A stretch of 64,000 nt of DNA, from the NCBI RefSeq assembly GCF_012489685.1, contig NC_080042.1:31439158-31503157 (forward strand), in the 5' to 3' direction. Shown piece by piece: positions 56,647-64,000 of this stretch. Origin of the DNA: Lotus japonicus. Lineage: Eukaryota > Streptophyta > Magnoliopsida > Fabales > Fabaceae. The translations under genes and the position numbers were made by a program. The notes under the pieces are model-generated. The model did not search any database. It was given only the letters and a program-made list of their open reading frames with translations, and was not told the origin of the DNA. How positions within the stretch are numbered: position 1 is the stretch's first letter; each line of letters starts with the position of its first letter.

Positions 56647-59605
56647 TAACACCCCGATTTCGGTGGCGTCACTTTAGTCACTCAAAAATAATATAAAGCG
56701 GAAAAGCAGGTATTTTTTTTTCGTTTTGTTTAAATAAAAGACTTGTCGAATTAAAGACTCATCCCAACCGCGATTAACAGCGATTAATATACAATACTAT
56801 TACAATCCTGTTGTAACTAAAAGCATCGTCACGAGCATCCTCCAGTGACGGCAAGGTTTACAAGTTTTCAAAAAGCATATTTAGTTCGAAATATTAAACA
56901 AGTGACAGAAAAGAATAGTTAGCCCCGGATGGCCGCCTCTAGACCTCTACAACCGACTACTCCATGGGATTCCCAACTACGGAGGACCACACGAAAGTAA
57001 CGTGTCGGAGACTACCCTGTCCCAAAAGTACACAAGACGAATCAGAGCTATGACTCTAACAACCAACTCAAAGACTCTAACCACCCATATCCCACACTTC
57101 TTTCATCGACCCTTCCTCGATCAGGCATGAAGTCCGGGTCCTCGTCGAAAGCTTCAGTAATAGTCATTTCGCTCCGGGTCTTTCCCGCACAACGAATCAT
57201 CACGAACCGGCTGACGGACGCCTGGCAGCAGGCCGACCGCCCAAACACAAACATACACACAAAGCCAAGGCGCTAGGGTCAACTCACGGAATAAAATAGA
57301 TAATACAAACAACATGTGATAAAGGGGGTATATATATATGTTGTATATATACATATAAGTCATGTATTGCCTACCCTAAGGTTGATACATAGCATGTTTA
57401 TCAACATAAAATCATCAAGATATATATAACGATGTTTATCAACAACAAAACACAATAACATCCACAAGTATGGTTAGGTGCATGGCGTGCCAGTGCAATG
57501 TCATGCTCAAAAGATGATCCGGATAAAATGTCACCATCTCGATGGATGGGACAAGCCAAGCACCTCGCTTTTATGAAGCAGCACGCTCCTGTGAAGCAGC
57601 ACGCTCTTGTGAAGCAGCTAGCTCCATTTGGGGCATCTAGCTCCGTTGAAGTCCGATCTGATATCGTCCTTCGGAAAGCAGCACACTTTCCAAGAAATGT
57701 ATGCATGAATGCAATATGGTTAGCCAAACAACGAATCGTCCTCACCAAGGCACGCGTGTCTAGCTAGAGTACATTGTCTCTACAATACCCTAAGGTAAAC
57801 AAAGAAGTGCTAATCGCATTTGGTAACTTTACTAGTCACTTGGGCTCACCGTCACGATGGCCAAACAAACTGCTCAACGAGCAAAAGAATGCATCTGGCA
57901 TTCAGTGACTTTTCAAGTTACTTTGACTCACCAGCTCGATGGTCAAATGGGCTGTTCAACGAACAAGGAGAATGCTGCTCGCACTCAGTGACTTTTCAAT
58001 TTACTCAGGCTCATCAGCTCGATGGCCGAAAGGCTGCTCAATGAGCAAAGATGGTGCACTCGCACTTGGGGACTTTCCAATCATCCCAGGCCTATCCTTT
58101 GGATGGCTAGATAAACCACTAAAGAAACAGAATGTGCTATCGCACTCAAAGTTTTCCTCACACTTAGATTGTCGACCCTTCCCGTTTTCCAAACCATTTT
58201 CACATCCTAAGTCTTTTCCAAGAGGTTATCATCATTATTTAAAAGTGTTCTATCTTTGATTAGTGTATTATGAATTTCATTTACAAATCAAGTTCTGATT
58301 TCGTTTGTTTCAAAACTCTATAAGTAAAAAGATCCCAATAAACCCAAGTAATTCCCCGGGAAGGTCTCGATTCCTAAAACAATAAAGGCTCGAACCTTGG
58401 TTCGACCTATCAAACATTCCCAAAACAAACCCGTCATTGCCATGACGAAGATAAGTGTAATCCACACTCCGAAAGTCGCATTAAATGCACAAATATAGTC
58501 AGCACAATTTAATCTTAAACACAAATACATCAAGCTCTATTGAGCGATGAAACATTAATGCAGTGCTGCAAAACATAACCCTGTCATGTCCACTAGAAAG
58601 CGATAAGACAGAAACCAATAAACGGCCGAAGCCTCTCAGAAAACGGAGACACACGTCTCATATAAGTTCACTCGTCCGAAGCCTCCAGAAAACATTTTTC
58701 AGAACAGTTCATGCAATATTTGTGCAGAATTTAACAAATAAGTCGAACAAGTCGACTCTAGGTCATTAACTAATAACGGTGAGTTGCCACTCACGATCAC
58801 AATACATTCAAGTCGAATTTATCGACGCCTACACACAAAAATAGCTAGTAAGTAAGTTTCCCTAACCTCGAGTTGTTCCAGTCTCGCGGTGTAGGTCTCC
58901 CTCACAAGCTTGTTCAGTCAATCCCAAAGTTTCCACAATCGAACCTTTGAGCAAACAAAGCAATAATGAATCAAAACAAGTCGATACCGTCGAAACAATC
59001 CTAACTAATGTTCGACTAAGCTCAAGAAGCTTCAGAGTACAACATTTAGGCACGAAAGGAAGGGCTTTCCCCGAATGGATGGTTTTTGACTCGATTCAGG
59101 TTTTGTACAAAAACACTTTATTCGCTAAAACGTGCATAACTTGAGCTACAGAACTCGGAATGACACGAAACCGGCGCCAAAATTTCCACAATTGAAAAAG
59201 CTACGCAAAGGCTCAGGTCATAGAGACCCAAAAATTATTTTTGGACACGGCACCCAAGCAAATAGGTTTCGGCCACTATGGAAAATAGGGTTTTCGAACT
59301 TTTTCTTCGATCTAAATCAATTCCTAGGTATTCTTAGGCGATATCTAGGCCAGGGAAACTCTCAGAAAAATTATCGGGTCTAAAACTAACACAGGGGTAT
59401 TTTGGTCAATATTTTTAGCTCGGAAAATCAAAAATTCGAATTTTGAAAAACTAATCGGATGGAAATGTCACTAACGACGTTTATGACAACTAATCCTACT
59501 GACACTAAGCTAAGTCGTGAGTTCTAAACCGAAAGATTGAGACTTTGCCCCAAAATGGGTATTTGAGGTAAAAATTGATTCCGGCGGAATTTCGGCGACA
59601 TTACG
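56647..59605 (-). repeat. Truncated Ty3/gypsy LTR, minus strand
   Basis: It starts TGTAACACCCCGATTTCGG and follows the reverse of the 24276-28124 LTR down to the point equal to about 25275, where it stops abruptly in trinucleotide-rich DNA. About 1 kb (LTR start, reading in its own direction) is missing. It has its own internal repeats at 57575-57630 and 57830-58080. Confidence 0.85.
57575..58080. repeat. Minisatellites in the truncated gypsy LTR
   Basis: An 18-bp unit GAAGCAGCACGCTC(C/T)TGT occurs three times (57575, 57593, 57611, the last worn). An about 82-bp unit with AGCTCGATGG... and CACTCAGTGACTTTTCAA occurs three times between 57830 and 58080. These arrays differ from those in the other copies of this LTR family. 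Confidence 0.7.
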
Positions 59606-60812
59606 GAAAAACTGCTGTTATATTTGGTTGTTGTTGCTGTTGTCACGAATTTGCTGTTGCTGTTGGCAGAAATTGTTTTTAATTTGGGTTGATGTTGCTG
59701 TTGCGAAAATTCATGGTTATTGCTGTCGGAAATTTACTGTCACGAAGTGGGGGGAATGAGGAGTTGGAGAAATTTGTGTTTTGACTTCGGACCAACAGTG
59801 ACTCATCTTTTCTTACAATGTCCAAAGGTCGGGAATTTATGGATGGAGATTCTTGATAGGGAGGGGCAGCTATGGGTGGCTAATATCTTAAGGGAAGGGA
59901 AAGGGGAAGGGGATGCTTTGGCAAAGGAAGGATGTTTCCTTTTGGAGCCACTATGGTGGTATGCTGATTAAACCATGGGTTAAAACCAAGCTTGTGTGGT
60001 TTTATTTTTTGGTTTTTATACAACCATGTGGGGGATTAACGTTGCTGGTGATGTTATTTTATTTGCTGCTGTGGATGTTGCTGTCAAATACATGCTGCTG
60101 TTATGTTTGCTGCTGTTGTAGGTTTACTGTTGCTGGTGCTGTTGGTTTACTTGCTGCTGTTTTTATTGCTGTTATTTTGGCTGATGTTGCTGTTGTCACG
60201 AATTTGCTGTTGCTGTTGGCAGAAACTCTTGTTATTTTGGGCTGCTGTTGCTGTTACAAAAATTCATGTTTATTGCTGCCGGAAATTTACTATCACGAAA
60301 TGGCTGTTGTTTGTGGGCTGGAGCTGTGTGTAATTTGCAGTTGTTGCTATTGGTGGCTGTCCTATATGTTTTATGGGTGTCGTGAGGAGTACTTTCAAGT
60401 TCTTTCAGGGTAGTGGCGACTAAATGTACTGTTTATTTGTAAGGGGGCAAAATTGGCTATCCTAAGGATGTGGTACTCTTTTTCCTTGCTAGGCTTTTTT
60501 CCCTCTGGGTTTCTTAGCAAGGTTTTAATGAGGCTCATGCTTAGGATTATGTTCTTAGCCGTTTGCGGGGAAGTTGCCAGGGGATGATTTACTACCTTTG
60601 TTTGTTAGAAAAGTTTTAATGAGGCTCATACTTAGGATTATGTTCTTGGCTGTTTTGCGGGGAAGTTGCCAGGGGATGGCTTTATAGCTTCGTTTGTTTA
60701 GCTATCCATGTTTTGAGTAGTAGTGTGCTTGTATTTTGTCTCAGCCTTGAGGATCTTTACTCATGGTTGCTTTATTATTAATAATATCATTTCAATTTTC
60801 AAAAAAAAAAAA
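59606..60812 (+). mobile_element. Decayed L1 LINE tail with GTTGCT-rich repeats
   Basis: At about 59790-59860 a frame reads TVTHLFLQCPKVGNLWMEIL, the zinc-binding end of L1 ORF2. The 3' UTR (AAGGTTTTAATGAGGCTCA, twice, about 60520 and 60607) ends in an A-run at 60801-60812. GTTGCT-rich DNA flanks the ORF piece. Long Leu/Val frames here only reflect that repeat. Confidence 0.65.
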
Positions 60813-60814
60813 TT

Positions 60815-61080
60815 AGGCTAAAAAGCATTTTTGACCCCTGATGTTTCAAGTTTGTGCAAATTTTGCCCCTATCTATTTTTGTCGATATTTCTACCCCTCA
60901 TGTTTTCAAACAGTGCACCGTCTACCCCTAACGAGGGGTAGACGGTGCACTGTTTGAAAACATGAGGGGTAGACGATGCACTGTTTGAAAACATGAGGGG
61001 TAGAAACATCGACAAAAATAGAGTAAGGGCAGAATTTGCACAAACTTAAAACATCAGGGGCCAAAAGTGCTTTTTAGCCT
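60815..61080. mobile_element. Fold-back MITE, copy 2 (266 bp)
   Basis: The same family as 55051-55315, AGGCTAAAAAGC to TTTTTAGCCT, with the middle CCCCTCATGTTTTCAAACAG units in a slightly different arrangement. It sits two bases after the L1 A-run. No clear TSD. Confidence 0.75.
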
Positions 61081-63221
61081 TTAAATTAAAACGAATCAAA
61101 TCCAAATTTTATTAGTTTAGACTAAATTGAATTTGAATTTTTCAAATATGTTGTAAATATTAGTGTTTAATATGTTCTAACTTCTAAGTCATTCTTGTAA
61201 AATTCAAATAAGTCATAGAATTGTTTTATGATCATTGATAAAAAATAATAATTAAAATAGTGAGTAGAAAAAGAACTCCAACTAGAATGAAGATACATAT
61301 ATATTAAAAAAACTAAATGAACTCTAAATCTTCGAACTACCCTTTAGATCATGGTTGTAAGTGATACAATCTCATCCGCGAATCTGATCAAATTGAACCA
61401 AACCAAACACATTATAGTGAATTGGATGGGAAGGTTTGAATTTTTTACTGCATCCGATCACCATCGGTTTGAGTATCATATTTGTGAGTCGAATATCCGA
61501 TGAATCCGAACCAACCTAATTGTATGGAAACTTTTTCTTTTACCATTCAGCCCAAGACATAATGTTTGTTTATGTTAATCACCTAAGTTACTTATGGGTT
61601 TAGTATTATATTGTGTATTTAAGTTTGTATTTTGAAGGTGTTGGATTATATGACATTTTTATATTCTTTATAACTTTCATGTTCTTAGAATAAATTTTGT
61701 GGAAATTTTAAAATAATATTGATTTTGTATTCCCTAAATCCAAACAAAATCAATCCAATTACACTCGGTGCTTAAGATTACAACACCAATCAAGAAATGA
61801 AACATCATAAATAACTCCTTTTGATGACATCCTTTGTGGAGAGATTAAAACAAATATAGTAAAGTATAAAATCCAAAATTTAAAGTTCATTTTAAACTAG
61901 TACTTTTTACCTGTGCGCTGCACGGCGAAATTTGCTTTTGTATTTAACAGATCAATTATATTCTAATATCATATAAACTTTATGATGATGAATCATAATA
62001 AAACGAGAAATTAGTATGCCAGTGAATGACACTTGGATTCAATTAAGAAAATTTGAAGTTAAGATGTTTCAGCTACATTGCAACAGAGATGAGATTTTCT
62101 ATGGTCTGAGCATTAAATTAAAGTCGAATGAAAAATGGGGGAGGGGGGGGGGGGGAAATCAAAGAATAGCCAGTTAGAGTTAAAGAAGTAGACTTATTCT
62201 CTTTTGTCATCATTTCTCCTTGTTTCTTGATATTATATTATTTTGTATGCACAAAAACACAGAAGCATTTTTTCCTATCTACATAAATATATTGATTTTG
62301 GGGCTCCCTTACGACTATGATTGTACAAAAGATGAGATTTCATTACCCAATTCTAATTGAACCAAATCCATCAACAACCGATTGCACAAAACTATTTTAA
62401 AAATCTTGCCATACAAATCTCCCTATATTCCCCCCCTTCCATGAAATGATAACATGATAAAAACGGAATTTTTTTTTTGAAAATAACCATGCAACAAAAC
62501 AAAAGAAGTTGGGGACAGTTTCATGAAACCCTTGACATGGAGAATAACAAAAATTCATAAATATACCATAACCAAAAATCATAACATAATAGATTAGAGA
62601 CGAAGATGGAGCCAGATTCAAATAATATCTTCAAAGCTTGAAGTAAGCTATTGTTGTGAGCCAGATATCCTATAAGATATGGAGTTAAGAAACTTCTTTT
62701 GGAAACTAAATTCTGAACACTGCAGCGAAAAATTATCGTAGAAAAATAGATTAAAAATTGTAAGAAAGCCAAAACGAACATATTAATGAAATGGGAATTT
62801 ACCCCAGGAAATGAAAAACATATTAACTTCCTCTAAGTTGTTCATTGGGAATGCACACATTTAATTTGGCAAAAAAATGTTGTTAAGTATTGGAATTTTT
62901 CCCCATTAAAAGGAAGGACAGCTAGAGTACTAAATTCATTAAAATGAGAGAATCATGAGATTTTAATTGAATGGAATAATGGACAACTACAACAATAAAT
63001 TATTGGGGGAATTGCAAAACAAAGATTAAATAAGGTATCCATTAAATTCAAATATGTTTATATAATTTGGGGGGAATAAGAGCCGATATTGAAAAAAAAT
63101 AAAACTGATTCGGGGAAGGAGAATTATCTGCGAAATTAGGTGGAGAAAAAAGGAAACTAATTTTTTTTATAGTAGCTTGTTTCTTAAGGAGTTACTCTTG
63201 ATTGCCTACATCATATTGAAC
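61081..63221. other. AT-rich DNA, no supported gene
   Basis: It contains ACCTGTGCGCTGCACGG (61909-61925), close to the motif at 38161, and a G homopolymer (about 62144-62155). The frames here are short and show no domain. Confidence 0.45.
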
Positions 63222-64000
63222 ATCTTAATCTTAATAATATATAAGACCCATCCACCACAGTGGGCCATATTACTTTATAATTTCCAAATGTCAGCATTCT
63301 ATTGGTTGTTTTCATTGAATTTCCACATGACTATTGCTGATTGGTCTAAATCTTTTAATTTTGATTGGTCAAAATTAATTAGTCCATAAATTAATAAATA
63401 AATAAATAAATAATCAATCAAACATTAAATAGAAAGTTACAAATTATTCCACGCGATTTTATTAAAATTAAATTCGTCCACGTTAGAATTGGAAAATTTG
63501 GACTAATGACGTAGATTTGAAAAGTAAATGCCACAAATTAAGTCTGTGTGACTTATTCTTACGGGTCCACATTGTTTAATTTTCATTGATTGACATTAAT
63601 GAGTCCATCAATTAATAAATCAATTAAAAATTAATTAATCAATAAATATATAAGAGAAAAAACCATTGACCGTACGTAGTTAATAAAACAATAATATCAA
63701 CCATTAATTATAGCATTCAAACTTGGTTTTCATTCATAATTTAAATGTAAAAGTTAATCAACCATGGAAAATGAAGAAAAGTAAAAAAGTTAAACTTAAT
63801 TAATCTTAATCTTAATAATATATAAGGCCCATCCACCAAAGTGGGCCATATTGCTTTATAATTTCCAAATGTCAGCATTCTATTGGTTGTTTTCATTGAA
63901 TTTCCACATGGCTGTTGCTGATTGGTCTAAATCTTTTAATTTTGATTGGTCGAAATTAATTAGTCCATAAATTAATAAATAAATAAATAAATAAATCAAT
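63222..64000. repeat. Direct repeat of about 200 bp, second copy reaching the window end
   Basis: Copy 1 starts at 63222 and copy 2 at 63803 (offset 581), both ATCTTAATCTTAATAATATA through CCAAATGTCAGCATTCTATT to TTAATAAATAAATAAATAAA. They differ at several bases. A weaker, partly similar stretch at about 63550-63640 lies between. The repeat probably continues beyond 64000. Confidence 0.8.

Noticed and set aside
57048..57260. Frames in 56647-59605 as genes
   Set aside because: They match parts of the gypsy LTR in other copies and are LTR noise.
60103..60413. Leu/Val-rich frames looking like membrane proteins
   Set aside because: Direct product of GTTGCT-type simple repeats in the L1 tail; no conserved motif.

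Overview
This window is plant nuclear DNA, clearly eudicot. It holds an 11-exon SERK receptor-kinase gene with GT-AG introns, an AP2/ERF gene remnant, and Ty1/copia, Ty3/gypsy, L1, SINE, TRIM, MULE, hAT-like and pogo-like elements. A legume is a weak guess from the overall repeat style and is not proven. Only one gene looks intact, the SERK gene on the minus strand (44314-51209). Most of the rest is nested transposable elements and the genes they broke. Many boundaries could be set by eye because target-site duplications (TSDs) are still readable.

Left part, 1-6805: a Ty1/copia element starts at the end of its 5' LTR (1-61). It has an intact pol ORF and a 3' LTR ending 9 bases before the ATG of an AP2/ERF gene. 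That ERF lacks its usual N-terminus and is frameshifted near its C-terminus. The element's gag is interrupted by a second, permuted copia remnant (PPT-LTR-PBS order) with an unexplained Ser-rich ORF. 6806-11890 holds a degraded LTR, a 480-bp pogo-like element, a tRNA-derived SINE, a 195-bp MULE-type MITE and a possible mitochondrial-DNA island.

11892-20423: an intronless, frameshifted CDC123/D123 copy on the minus strand is split by a large solo LTR (12867-20385, TSD CCTTG). That LTR carries three families of internal repeats and is itself split by a solo Ty3/gypsy LTR (13267-17501, TSD GGCCC). 22495-38152 is another solo LTR of the same gypsy family (TSD GATAT). Into it a complete-ended gypsy element jumped recently (24276-36026, TSD TTGTT). 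Its 3849-bp LTRs have equal length and only two differences that I saw, yet it lacks recognisable protease and RT/RNase H and its integrase is frameshifted, so it must have moved in trans.

38158-43650 is AT-rich with a TIR element, a second SINE copy and a 1460-bp MULE with a perfect 9-bp TSD. The SERK gene follows; its intron 10 has a fresh 288-bp tandem duplication and an L1 fragment abuts its promoter. 53161-61080 contains a Pack-MULE candidate carrying a phytocystatin exon, two copies of a fold-back MITE, a hAT-like element with a nested solo LTR, a truncated gypsy LTR and another L1 tail. 61081-64000 is AT-rich and ends in a direct repeat running to the window edge.

The window tells little about a pathway. 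SERK is the only gene with a likely live function, as a co-receptor at the plasma membrane. I found no clearly new biological system. The best leads are the permuted copia remnant with its ORF, the RT-less young gypsy element, the changing minisatellites within one LTR family, and the cystatin-carrying MULE.
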